A DNA stretch of 14,359 nt from JBGTBQ01 sp041749275 (GCA_041749275.1 JBGTBQ010000436.1:1-14359), one strand, 5' to 3'. Positions 1 through 7,954 are shown, numbered from the stretch's first letter. The notes: generated from the sequence alone by a model not told the origin. Numbers and translations: made by a program.

Positions 1-2
1 AG

Positions 3-659
3 GCCGCCACGCACGCGCAGCAGGCCGGCGTCCGCAGGCTGGTCGCCTACGCGGCAGCCGCGCCGCTCGCCCTCGCCTTCGTCTTCCTGCTCACGGCGTG
101 GGTGCTGAGGGCGTCGGACGCGAGCGCGCTCGACCAAAGCATCGCCGAGGAGAAGGCGACGGCCGCGAAGCTCAGGCAGGCCAACGCCGACTACGAGGCG
201 GCGAAAGCCAACTTCGCGGTCATCGGCAACCTCATCACCCAGATCACGTCACTGCGCGACAAGCAATCGGACGCCTACCAGCTCCTCGTCGAACTCAACA
301 GCAGGTGGCCGCAGGGCACGCCCTGGTACGTCTCCGAGATCAACAGCACCGGCAACCAGATAGAGGTCAAGGGCCGGGCGCGGGACGAGCAGGCGTTGAC
401 CGTGTTCGTCCGCGCGCTGGAGAACTCCGAGGGCGTCTTCACGAGCGTCACCGAGAGCCACAGCGACCCCAACAACAGTGTCGGAGGCGGGGGCCTCCCC
501 CCCGCCCTCTCGCAAAACGGGCAGCAGCAGAAGTCCGCGCCCGTCGTGCAGTTCTTCGTCAAGGCGACGTACACGCCGAGGAACGATGACTCAGGGGTCG
601 GTGCGGCCGCAGCGCGCGTCCCGGTTCTAAACGCCTCCCAGGAGGCGAAGGGTAAATGA
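3..659 (+). CDS. pilN: PilN-like type IV pilus alignment protein (5' partial)
   Basis: The frame is open from the first bases of the window, so the start codon lies upstream. A GTG at 102 is inside the membrane helix and is not a credible start. The visible protein begins with a short basic cytoplasmic stretch, then one hydrophobic helix at about nucleotides 45-107 (ending LTAWVLRAS). A charged, Ala/Glu/Lys-rich coiled-coil segment follows, then a periplasmic alpha/beta domain and a Gly/Pro-rich loop near 480-500. This topology, together with a PilO-like partner immediately downstream, is that of PilN. PilN forms a periplasmic heterodimer with PilO and links cytoplasmic PilM to PilP and the secretin. 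Its stop overlaps the next start as ATGA (656-659). The family call rests mainly on topology and gene order, because PilN sequences are poorly conserved. The canonical PilM-binding N-terminus is outside the window and cannot be checked. Confidence 0.8.
   Translation, partial: AATHAQQAGVRRLVAYAAAAPLALAFVFLLTAWVLRASDASALDQSIAEEKATAAKLRQANADYEAAKANFAVIGNLITQITSLRDKQSDAYQLLVELNSRWPQGTPWYVSEINSTGNQIEVKGRARDEQALTVFVRALENSEGVFTSVTESHSDPNNSVGGGGLPPALSQNGQQQKSAPVVQFFVKATYTPRNDDSGVGAAAARVPVLNASQEAKGK
632..647 (+). promoter_or_regulatory. Hairpin enclosing the pilO ribosome binding site
   Basis: CGCCTC (632-637) and GAGGCG (642-647) are perfect inverted repeats around a four-base loop. The 3' arm contains most of the GGAGG (641-645) Shine-Dalgarno sequence of the pilO-like gene, whose ATG is at 656. 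The element lies in the last codons of pilN. Ribosomes finishing pilN would melt it, which fits translational coupling of the ATGA-overlapping pair. The complementarity is seen directly; the coupling role is inferred. Confidence 0.45.
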
Positions 660-1429
660 CAGTGAGCCAGAGAACGACAACCAGGCAGAAGAAGGGCGGC
701 GCGAAGGTGAGCCTCGTCGGGCGCGCGGTCAAGGCGGGCCCGCCGAAGGTGCTCGCCGGAATGACCGCCCTCGCCCTCGTCATCGCCGGGCTGAGCTACT
801 GGCAGTTCTTGATGGCCGCCGACGCGACGAACCAGGCGAAGCGGGGCGAGCTGAAGGAACTCCGCAAGCAGAACGCCATCGCCAGCACGGTGCAGGAGAC
901 GCGCCCCACGTTCCTCGCCGAGTACCGTCGCGCGAAGGCCGTCTACGAACGGGGCCGAGAGCTCCTGCCGAGCAGCACAGAGCTGTCGCGCGTGATGTCG
1001 GCGATTCAGATCGTCGCTCGGAAGAACGGCGTCCGCATCACGCTCTTCGATGCCTCGGCGCTCGGCGGCAAATCACCCCTCGACGGCGGCGCACCTCCCG
1101 CCGCGGTAGCAAAGGCCGTCAAGCCGGACGCCGAACAGGGCGCGACGGCCGCCCCGGCGCAGGGCGAGCCGAAGAACATCCTGAAGGAGAGAGTCATCCC
1201 CACGCAGGTCGTCGGGCGGCACGCCTCGGTCATGAACTTCTTCCGCGAGGTCGCCGCTTACGGACTCATCATCCACGCCCGCGACCCGAAGATCGTGTCA
1301 CTGGGCGGGCAGGAGTCGGTCAACGTCAAGCTGGTCGCATTCGAGGCCCCGCCGAGCGAGGCGCTCCCCGCCGACCCGCCCGATCTCATGACTTCGTCAC
1401 TGGCCGCAAAGCAGGGAGGTGCGAAGTAA
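656..1429 (+). CDS. pilO: PilO-like type IV pilus alignment protein
   Basis: This is a 257-residue bitopic inner-membrane protein. It has a basic cytoplasmic N-terminus (about 1-32), a single hydrophobic helix at about 34-54, a charged coiled-coil stretch at about 57-105, and a periplasmic domain containing the 'ELSRVMSAIQIVARKNGV' segment. That segment is typical of the PilO/GspM ferredoxin-like fold, where short residue sets are followed by helices. An Ala/Pro-rich insertion at about 138-170 separates two halves of the domain, and the protein resumes with VVGRHASVMNFFREVA. PilO pairs with PilN to set the spacing between platform and secretin. The ATG at 656 is chosen because it overlaps the pilN stop (ATGA) and has GGAGG at 641-645. 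It ends in TAATG, one base shared with the next gene. The function is secure by context, since sequence identity in this family is usually low. Confidence 0.85.
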   Translation: MTVSQRTTTRQKKGGAKVSLVGRAVKAGPPKVLAGMTALALVIAGLSYWQFLMAADATNQAKRGELKELRKQNAIASTVQETRPTFLAEYRRAKAVYERGRELLPSSTELSRVMSAIQIVARKNGVRITLFDASALGGKSPLDGGAPPAAVAKAVKPDAEQGATAAPAQGEPKNILKERVIPTQVVGRHASVMNFFREVAAYGLIIHARDPKIVSLGGQESVNVKLVAFEAPPSEALPADPPDLMTSSLAAKQGGAK

Positions 1430-2175
1430 TGAAGACATCAGGCGTAAACAAATACCGCCTCCTCTACGGCCCGGTCGGCATCGTGCTGGCCGTCTGCGTC
1501 GGCGTCGCCGTCGCGTGGGCCGAGCGTTCCGTTCTGGGCTCGTCCGAGAGCATTGAACTGAACCAGGCTCAACTGGCCGAGGCGCGTAAAGAGGCCGAGG
1601 CGAAGATCCCCCGCCTGTCCGCGGACACCGAAGCCCGCCTCGCGGCGGCTAACTTCCCCCAGCTCCCGCCGGTCTCGATTGCCATCGACCCTTCGGCCGA
1701 CAGGTCAGGCTTGAGCGGCACGAAGGCACAGGGCGGCTTGGCGGGCTTGGCCCCCGGCCCCGGCGCGAGAATCCCGCAGGCACCGGCCGTACCGACAGAG
1801 CCGGACTTCGCCACGAGGTACTCGCAGTGGGCGACGGAATACAAGGCCGCGGCCGACGCGCTGCGCCCGCGCCCGTCGCGGACCCGCGCCTACCTGCTCT
1901 CCGAGTTGTCCCCCACGGGGCGTTTCGGCCGCAAGGGCAAAGAGGGCGTCTATTTCAAGAGCGCCGCCGACAAGAGTGAATTCCTCGCGGTCATCGGGAC
2001 TCAGTTCTACGACGCCGAGCTTACGGCCGTCAGCCCCGCCGGCCCCGTCTTCCGCCTGAAGAATGGCACCACCAGGACGGTGAAGTACGCCGCCGAGAAC
2101 GTGGAGCCTTCGACCATCCAGCCCTCCGCCACGCCCGCACCGCCGGAATCCGCGGATAAATCCCCCGACCGATAG
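1429..2175 (+). CDS. PilP/GspC-position periplasmic linker protein
   Basis: This 248-residue protein sits in the usual pilP position between pilO and the secretin. The start at 1429 has GGGAGGT at 1414-1420 and shares an A with the pilO stop. Residues about 12-30 form one hydrophobic helix; the only Cys there (in LAVCVG) is a poor lipobox, so this looks like a membrane anchor rather than a lipoprotein signal. A Gly/Ala/Pro-rich flexible stretch follows at about 95-122, then a helical part (ATRYSQWATEYKAAADAL). A C-terminal region of about 165-225 contains GVYFKSAADKSEFLAVIG and PVFRLKNGTTRTVKY, which read like a small beta domain such as the PilP/GspC homology region. PilP normally bridges PilN/PilO to the secretin N0 domain. 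I infer that role from position and architecture and do not see enough identity to assign the family firmly. Confidence 0.6.
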   Translation: MKTSGVNKYRLLYGPVGIVLAVCVGVAVAWAERSVLGSSESIELNQAQLAEARKEAEAKIPRLSADTEARLAAANFPQLPPVSIAIDPSADRSGLSGTKAQGGLAGLAPGPGARIPQAPAVPTEPDFATRYSQWATEYKAAADALRPRPSRTRAYLLSELSPTGRFGRKGKEGVYFKSAADKSEFLAVIGTQFYDAELTAVSPAGPVFRLKNGTTRTVKYAAENVEPSTIQPSATPAPPESADKSPDR

Positions 2176-2200
2176 CGCCACCGAAGAAGGAACCCCCGAG

Positions 2201-4270
2201 ATGAAGCTTACAAGACCCGCCAAACTACTACTCGTCATCGCGCTCACGCTGCACTCCGGAGTGCTGCGCACGGCCGCGCTCGCGCAGACGGTTCAAACAG
2301 CCGTCTTCACGGGGATGATCAGGAACGCCGGCGCGGGCGTCCCCGGCGCCGACGTGCGCCTGCGCCCACTCGCCAGCGGCCGGGACATCGTCGCCTCGAC
2401 CAACCATCAGGGCCGGTTCGTCTTCACGAACGTACAGCCGGGGGACGCGCTGCTCATAGCCATCCACGGCAAGAAGACGGCGACGCGCTTCGTCAGGCTC
2501 AAGGCCGGCGACAACGCGGCAGACCTCGCCCTCGACGAACAAGCGCCACCGGCGGCCACGGGTTCCATCTCCGACAACGAGATCGTCGTCGAGTACACGC
2601 AGGGCGACGAGGCGCACCAGCGCCAGCGGAAGGTCGATGAGCAGGGCAAAGGCGGCGCATCTCCCCAGATCACCGCGCCCTCCGTCTCTTATGAGGCTGC
2701 CGGGACGAAAGAGGAAGTCGCGGCCAGCGCCACTCCCACGAAGACCGCCACGCCCGCGCCCGCACCCGTCGCCGCGACCGCCTACGTCTCGCCACTGTGC
2801 GACCCCAAGTTCAGGGGCGAGCCGGTGGAGTTCGAGTTCAAATCCGCCGTGAGCTTCGGCCGCCTCGTCGACCAGCTCAACTCGGAGTTCGGCGCGCGCA
2901 TCCTGCTCGACAACGACGTGCAGCAGCTTCCCGTCCAGGTCACGCTCTCGGACGGCCCTTGGACGTCCGTGCTGCGCTCGCTCCTCGTCTTGAATGACCT
3001 CGACACCATCTGCCTCGACGACGGCTTGGTCGCCATCGGCAAGCGCACCAAGATTCAGCAGATTCAGGAGCAGCGCCGACTGAGCGCGCCGCTCGTCACC
3101 GACTACATCGAGGTCAAGAACCTCCAGACCGCCGAGGGCAGTCCCGTAGACCCGTCGGGGCAGCCGCAGGGCACGACCGGCTCGACCCTCGACACCCTTG
3201 AGACGCAGGTGCGCGAGCTGCTTCGCGCCGCCGACAAGCGCGCCGAGTTCCGCCGCGTCCCCGGCACCAACATCTTCTACATCGCCGCGGTCGCCGAGCA
3301 GATCGACCGCGCCAAAGAGTTGATCGCGCTGGCCGACAGGCCGCCCTACCAGGTGTACATGGAGGCCCTCATGTACACGGTCAACAACACGCAGCGCAAG
3401 GCGCTCGGCGGCGAGTTGGCCGTCGTCGTCGGTAACGGCGCGGGGACGAACCTCGGCGGCTTCACGACGATGCCGAACAACCGGGGCGGCGGCGACGGCA
3501 ACAACGGCTCCGGCACCTCGGGTATCAACCCCGGCGGCATCCCCGGCCTCGGCACGGGCTTCACGCAACCCACGGGTCTGACCGCGCCTAACCCGGCGAT
3601 CAGCATCGGCGCGACGGGCGTCTTCGGCACGGCGCAGTTCTCCGCGCAGTACACGGCCGCGCAGTTCCGCGGGCTCCTCAACGAGCAGGCCCGGCCGAAC
3701 GGCATCGTGATGAGCGGGCAGACGTTCCGCATCGACTCGGGCCTCCAGATACCCATCACGATCCCCGCCATCGTGGGCGGCAGCTCAACACAGGGTCAGC
3801 TCAGGTTCCTCGAAGCCGGCATCATCGGCAACATCACGCCCTTCGTCAGCTCCGACGGCAAGACCATCACCGTCCGCGTCAGGCTGGAGAAGAATAGCGT
3901 CGATACGAGCGTCGCCGGCGAGGGCGGCAACCCCGGCATCAACCGGAACAGCGCGCAGACGATGTTCCAGATCCCGGACGGCGTGACGGTCGTCCTCGGC
4001 GGCCTCTCGACCGACTCGCTCTCCGACTCGCTCACGAAGACCCCTTTCCTGGCCGACATCCCAGGGCTAGGCGAGTTGTTCAAGAAGAAGGAGAAGAACG
4101 AGATCCGCACGGTCTTCTACTACGCCATCAGGTTCCGAATCATCCCGAGGGGCCAGCCCTTCCCGCAGCCCGCGCTGCCGAGCGACGCCACGACGGACAC
4201 CGTGCCCGCGCCCGACCCGCAGAGGCTCTCGCCCTACAGCACGGAGAGCAAAAGCAAGCGCCGCCCGTAA
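2201..4270 (+). CDS. pilQ: Type IV pilus secretin with N-terminal carboxypeptidase-regulatory-like domain
   Basis: This 689-residue outer-membrane secretin forms the pore through which the pilus passes. The start at 2201 has AAGAAGGAA at 2184-2192. A Sec signal peptide ends at about ALA-28. Residues about 33-115 (VFTGMIRNAGAGVPGADVRL, then NHQGRFVFTNVQPGD) form a carboxypeptidase-regulatory/Cna-B-like beta-sandwich, where PilQ usually has AMIN domains. A Pro/Ala/Thr linker leads to an STN/N0-like domain at about 205-285 and an N1-type secretin subdomain at about 295-385. A Gly/Asn-rich insertion follows at about 411-461, then the secretin core. The core shows the family signature: VVLGGL at 597-602, PFLADIPGLGELF at 615-627, and a final strand YYAIRFRIIPRGQ. 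The C-terminal tail of about 35 residues is Pro/Ser-rich. No lipobox is seen, so insertion may depend on a separate pilotin. The extra N-terminal domain is the unusual part. Confidence 0.92.
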   Translation: MKLTRPAKLLLVIALTLHSGVLRTAALAQTVQTAVFTGMIRNAGAGVPGADVRLRPLASGRDIVASTNHQGRFVFTNVQPGDALLIAIHGKKTATRFVRLKAGDNAADLALDEQAPPAATGSISDNEIVVEYTQGDEAHQRQRKVDEQGKGGASPQITAPSVSYEAAGTKEEVAASATPTKTATPAPAPVAATAYVSPLCDPKFRGEPVEFEFKSAVSFGRLVDQLNSEFGARILLDNDVQQLPVQVTLSDGPWTSVLRSLLVLNDLDTICLDDGLVAIGKRTKIQQIQEQRRLSAPLVTDYIEVKNLQTAEGSPVDPSGQPQGTTGSTLDTLETQVRELLRAADKRAEFRRVPGTNIFYIAAVAEQIDRAKELIALADRPPYQVYMEALMYTVNNTQRKALGGELAVVVGNGAGTNLGGFTTMPNNRGGGDGNNGSGTSGINPGGIPGLGTGFTQPTGLTAPNPAISIGATGVFGTAQFSAQYTAAQFRGLLNEQARPNGIVMSGQTFRIDSGLQIPITIPAIVGGSSTQGQLRFLEAGIIGNITPFVSSDGKTITVRVRLEKNSVDTSVAGEGGNPGINRNSAQTMFQIPDGVTVVLGGLSTDSLSDSLTKTPFLADIPGLGELFKKKEKNEIRTVFYYAIRFRIIPRGQPFPQPALPSDATTDTVPAPDPQRLSPYSTESKSKRRP

Positions 4271-4309
4271 CGAACCTGAGACGAGCCGAGAGCAGGAGTT
4301 GATGAAGTC

Positions 4310-6148
4310 ATGAGCACAGAGGAAAGGGAATTTACAGGCGGGGGGCTCGCGCGCGGGCACAGGGGCATGCTGGCCGCCTCGACCGAGGAGGCGCGCTACG
4401 AGCGGCTGGCCCAGCTCGCGCTCCTCCTGCCGGAAAAGGACGCCCGCGAGAACGAAGCCCTCATCCTCGACCGGAGCCCCGAGGGCACTTTCACCGTCGG
4501 GATGATCGACCCCGGCAACTTCCTCGCGGAGAAGAACGTCGCGCGCGCCCTCGGCGTGGACACCAGCGACATCGACGCGCGTGAGGTGCCGCGCTCGGAC
4601 TTCGAGCAACTCTTCCTGACGGCCTACCGCAGCGAATACTCGGCCGTGGCGAGGGTCGGAGAGGCCGAGCCGCACCGCACGGTGTCCTGGGCGGACATCA
4701 ACCCGGAGAGCGAAGCCACGGAGCCGGCGGCCGTCGCCTACGAGGAGCCCGCGCAGGTCAGCGCGTCGGGCTTCACCGTCCACGTCGAGTTCGTGCTCAG
4801 GGAAGGCGCGCGCCGCGGGGCGAGCGACGTGCATTTCAAGCCGGGGCCGAGATTCGGCGGCATCTACTTCGAGATCAACAACGAGCTCTACACCTTCTCC
4901 GAGAACGTCCCGCGCGACGAAATGGAGAAGATCGTCCGCACGCTGGCCGACATGGCGGGCCTCAACGAGTACGAGCTGCCCTACGGCAACAAGGACGCGG
5001 GCGTCCAGATGGTGCTCCCCGTCAAGGGCAAGAGCCAGAGCGCCAAGACGACCATGCGCCTCGCGGCCGCGCCCGCGCTCGACGGCATCGACGTGACGGT
5101 GCGCTACCTCAACCAGGAGTTCCGCGACTTCCACGAGATGGGTCACGAGCCGGAGCAGACGGAACTCTTCCTCGACGCCAGCAAGCACCACAACGGACTC
5201 ATCATCGTGACGGGGACGACCGGCTCGGGCAAGTCCACGCTACTCGAAGCCATCCTCCGGCGCGCGACCGCCGACAAGAAGAAGAACACCATCAACATCG
5301 GCGAGCCCATCGAGTACGAGGACTCCTGGCGCACGCAGATCCCCATCACGAAAGACTACCAGTGGGCGATGGCGCTGGAGACAGCGCTCAGGAAGAACCC
5401 GAAGATCATCGTCGTCGGCGAGATACGCAACGAGGAGGTGGCTCAAATCGCCTTCCGCGCGGCCTACACCGGCCACCTCATCCTGACCACGCTCCACACC
5501 AACGATATCGCGTCCACCTTCAGCCGCCTCTCGAACCTGAAGATACCGGCCTACGACCAGGGCGAACTCATCAGGAGCATCACCTCGCAGGCTCTCGTCA
5601 AGGTGCTATGCGAGAAGTGCAAGACGCCCGACCCGCGCGCGCAGCTCATCGCCTCCAACATCGTCGAGAAGGTGTTCCCCGACCGCGAGGACATGCGGGA
5701 GGCGGTCAGGGCGGCGGCGCTCAGAGAGTCGCCCTTCTTCATGGCGGGCCGCGGCAAGGGCGTCGGCCCGGACAAGGTCGGCTGCGTCGAGTGCAACTTC
5801 ACCGGCTACACGACGAGGACGGCCATCGCCGAAGTCCTCAACATGGCGCCGGACCTGTCCTCGATGATCGGCCTCGGCATGAGGGGCGACCAGACGGTCG
5901 AGTTCGCCGTCAACAGGTACGGGATGATGTCTCTGGCCGAAGCCGCCGCCAAGAAGCTCCTGAGGGGCCAGACCTCCTACGCCGAGGTCGAGCAGTGGCT
6001 CAAGCCCCCGCCACGAAAGAGGGCGGAGAAGTCCCGCTCCACGAGCCGCCCCTACGCGCAGCCACACGGCGCGACGGCGCACGGCGAGGACGAGCGCGAC
6101 GAAAGCATCATCGAGGCCGAGTACACGGACGTCGAAGAGGCCGCGTGA
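4310..6148 (+). CDS. pilB: PilB/GspE-family pilus assembly ATPase with zinc-binding tetracysteine
   Basis: This 612-residue cytoplasmic hexameric ATPase is predicted to power pilin polymerisation. Residues about 30-106 resemble the GspE-N/MshEN domain (TVGMIDPGN). The second N-terminal domain carries ASDVHFKP (171-178). The motor core has Walker A GTTGSGKST (302-310, Lys308), a Walker B region KIIVVGEIRNEE (365-376, Glu371) and a His box TGHLILTTLHTND (387-399). A tetracysteine site, C434/C437 and C492/C495, marks the assembly-type PilB/GspE group rather than PilT. Two motif departures stand out. The Asp box reads NIGEPIE (329-335) instead of the usual TIEDPIE, and Walker B ends R-N rather than R-D. 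The last ~45 residues form a basic then acidic disordered tail. AGGAG at 4294-4298 is 11 bases from the ATG. A closer ATG at 4302 stops after three codons. Gene order (secretin-ATPase-pilin-PilC) supports the role. Confidence 0.9.
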   Translation: MSTEEREFTGGGLARGHRGMLAASTEEARYERLAQLALLLPEKDARENEALILDRSPEGTFTVGMIDPGNFLAEKNVARALGVDTSDIDAREVPRSDFEQLFLTAYRSEYSAVARVGEAEPHRTVSWADINPESEATEPAAVAYEEPAQVSASGFTVHVEFVLREGARRGASDVHFKPGPRFGGIYFEINNELYTFSENVPRDEMEKIVRTLADMAGLNEYELPYGNKDAGVQMVLPVKGKSQSAKTTMRLAAAPALDGIDVTVRYLNQEFRDFHEMGHEPEQTELFLDASKHHNGLIIVTGTTGSGKSTLLEAILRRATADKKKNTINIGEPIEYEDSWRTQIPITKDYQWAMALETALRKNPKIIVVGEIRNEEVAQIAFRAAYTGHLILTTLHTNDIASTFSRLSNLKIPAYDQGELIRSITSQALVKVLCEKCKTPDPRAQLIASNIVEKVFPDREDMREAVRAAALRESPFFMAGRGKGVGPDKVGCVECNFTGYTTRTAIAEVLNMAPDLSSMIGLGMRGDQTVEFAVNRYGMMSLAEAAAKKLLRGQTSYAEVEQWLKPPPRKRAEKSRSTSRPYAQPHGATAHGEDERDESIIEAEYTDVEEAA

Positions 6149-6174
6149 GGCCCGCACAGCAGAGGTAACAGAAG

Positions 6175-6627
6175 ATGAGAAGAAGAACAGACCGAGGTTT
6201 CTCCCTCATAGAGTTGTTAATCGTCGTCGCGATCATCGGCATCATCGCCGCCATCGCCATCCCGAGCATGATCGCCAGCCGACGGGCCGCGGGCGAGGGG
6301 ACTGCGAAAGTGAAGCTCGCCCACGCCGCCGGGCAGGAGCGTTTCTACCGCTCGACGCTCAGGAAGAACACATACGCCACGCTGGCCCAACTTCAGGCGA
6401 CGGTGGCGGGCGGCGCGCCGATCCTCAGCGCGGGCGACGTGACGGCGAGCGGCTGGACGTTCTCGGAGGTGCCGGGCTCGATCACGGCCACCACCTTCGG
6501 TCTGCGCGCCCTGCCTGCCGAGAACAACCCGGCCGACCGGAGCTTCGTGGTCTTCGAGGACAACGAACTCCGGCGCTGCCCGAGGGGGGGCCCCTGGACG
6601 AGGGACTGCGCCCGCGTCGAACAGTAA
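6175..6627 (+). CDS. Type IV prepilin (probable major pilin)
   Basis: This 150-residue prepilin has a short basic leader MRRRTDRG ending at the prepilin peptidase site before FSLIE. Phe is at mature +1 and the conserved Glu at +5, followed by an unbroken hydrophobic helix to about residue 30. The mature globular domain is about 110 residues, consistent with a compact T4a pilin. Two cysteines close the C-terminus (in RRCPRG and RDCARV), 11 residues apart, and could form the D-region disulfide loop. AGAGGT at 6161-6166 precedes the ATG by eight bases. Its location between the assembly ATPase and the platform protein, and its canonical N-terminus compared with the two atypical pilin-like genes downstream, make it the best candidate for the main fibre subunit. 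The name pilA is withheld because a GspG-like pseudopilin cannot be ruled out from length alone. Confidence 0.85.
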   Translation: MRRRTDRGFSLIELLIVVAIIGIIAAIAIPSMIASRRAAGEGTAKVKLAHAAGQERFYRSTLRKNTYATLAQLQATVAGGAPILSAGDVTASGWTFSEVPGSITATTFGLRALPAENNPADRSFVVFEDNELRRCPRGGPWTRDCARVEQ

Positions 6628-6661
6628 CCACAGGCATCATTCAGACGAATCCGAGGAAGAC

Positions 6662-7954
6662 ATGGCAGCCACACTAGAGACCCCCGCCGGGACGCCCGCG
6701 AGCGGAGCCAGAGAGCCCGAACTAATCATCTTCAACTACTCGGGCACTGACCCACTGGGCACCCGCGTCAAGTATTACCTGTTCGCGGAGGACGACGAAC
6801 AGGCCCGCAGGTCGCTGGAAGAGTCCGGCCTGACGGACGTCGAAGTGTGGGCTCGGCGCGAAGACCTCATGACGCGCCTCGGCCGTAAGAAGAAGGTCTC
6901 GCGCACCGACATCGGCATCTTCGCCCTCCAGCTCGCGCAGCGCACGAAGGCCAACCAGCCCGTCCGCTTCGCCGTCGGCGAGATGGCGAAGATCAGCACG
7001 CACCCGACGATGCGCGCCGCCCTCTACGACGTGCGCGACGCCATGAAGGGCGAGGCGCTGACCGTGGCGGACGCCTTCCGCAAGCGCCCCGACGTCTTCC
7101 CCGAGTCGTTCGTCAAGATCCTCGCCGTCGGGGCGAAGGAGGGCGACCCGACCAACATGCTGCTCAGGTACGGGCAATCGCAGATCAAGACCGCCGAGAA
7201 CATCTCGCGCATCACGAGCGCGCTCATCTACCCCGGCGTCATCCTCGCGCTCTCGCTCGTCATCGTCTTCATCCTTTGCTACTACGTGCTGCCGCAGATG
7301 GAGGAGATGTACAAGGGCCTGCTGGAGACTTCGCAGGCGCAGCTCCCATTGATGACGCGCATTCTGCTCGGCATCTCCCGCAACATCACGAGCCTGCCGG
7401 GCATCGCGGCCATCGTGGGCGCGGTCGCGGGCATCGTGTGGCTGTTCAAGTGGGCGCGCACCCCGGCGGGGGCCGAGTTCTTCGGCCGGAGGATGTTGAA
7501 GTGGCCTCTCATCGGCGAGGTGCTGAGAACGTTCAACGCGGCCTACACGACCCGCCTGATCGCCATCCTCAGCAACGTCATGAAGCCGTCGGAGTTCCTG
7601 CAAGAGATCAGTGAGGCATCCATCAACGCCGTCTACGGCGACACGCTCGCCTCCATCAAAGAGGCGCTCACCAAACACAGGCTCAAACTGAAGACGGCCG
7701 TCATCCCGTACTCGTGGCTGTTCACCGACATGTTCGCGCCGGCCGTCGCCACGGCCGAGGACACCGGCGACCTGACGAAACTCCACGACACGGCCGACCT
7801 GCTCGACTACGAAGTGGAGAAGTCCATCACCCGCCTCTCGAAGCTGGCCGAGCCGATCTCAATCGCCATCGCGGGCACGATCATCGCCATGCTCGTGATG
7901 GCTGCTTACTGGCCTTTGTTCAGTCTCATCGGCCAGCTCAGCAATAAGCACTGA
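6662..7954 (+). CDS. pilC: PilC/GspF inner-membrane platform protein
   Basis: This 430-residue polytopic inner-membrane protein couples the assembly ATPase to pilin insertion. It carries two T2SSF-type cytoplasmic helical domains. The first is at about 80-185 and contains DAFRKRPDVFPESFVKILAVG, the typical FP...(V/I)..GE-like segment, here with A-V-G-A-K-E-G-D. The second is at about 285-395 and contains MFAPAVATAEDTGDL. Three membrane helices are visible at about 188-211 (ALIYPGVILALSLVIVF), 245-263 and 399-423, the usual arrangement. The N-terminus (about 20-70) is an ATPase-facing extension. GAGG at 6653-6656 is five bases upstream of the ATG. Length and domain order match the family. Nothing essential appears missing. 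Confidence 0.93.
   Translation: MAATLETPAGTPASGAREPELIIFNYSGTDPLGTRVKYYLFAEDDEQARRSLEESGLTDVEVWARREDLMTRLGRKKKVSRTDIGIFALQLAQRTKANQPVRFAVGEMAKISTHPTMRAALYDVRDAMKGEALTVADAFRKRPDVFPESFVKILAVGAKEGDPTNMLLRYGQSQIKTAENISRITSALIYPGVILALSLVIVFILCYYVLPQMEEMYKGLLETSQAQLPLMTRILLGISRNITSLPGIAAIVGAVAGIVWLFKWARTPAGAEFFGRRMLKWPLIGEVLRTFNAAYTTRLIAILSNVMKPSEFLQEISEASINAVYGDTLASIKEALTKHRLKLKTAVIPYSWLFTDMFAPAVATAEDTGDLTKLHDTADLLDYEVEKSITRLSKLAEPISIAIAGTIIAMLVMAAYWPLFSLIGQLSNKH

Noticed and set aside
2228..3568. Long minus-strand ORF of 446 codons opposite the secretin gene
   Set aside because: It is an Arg/Asp/Val-rich translation of GC-rich antisense DNA without domains or a ribosome binding site; the plus-strand secretin explains the region.
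4302..4313. ATG at 4302 as the ATPase start
   Set aside because: It is nearer the AGGAG but in a different frame and stops after three codons (ATG AAG TCA TGA); the ATG at 4310 leads into the conserved protein.
4067..5191. Minus-strand ORF of 374 codons opposite the assembly ATPase
   Set aside because: It spans the end of the secretin gene and the start of the ATPase gene on the other strand and has biased, motif-free composition: a shadow ORF.
6722..7786. Minus-strand ORF of 354 codons opposite pilC
   Set aside because: Composition is typical of the antisense of GC-rich coding DNA and no recognisable family is visible.
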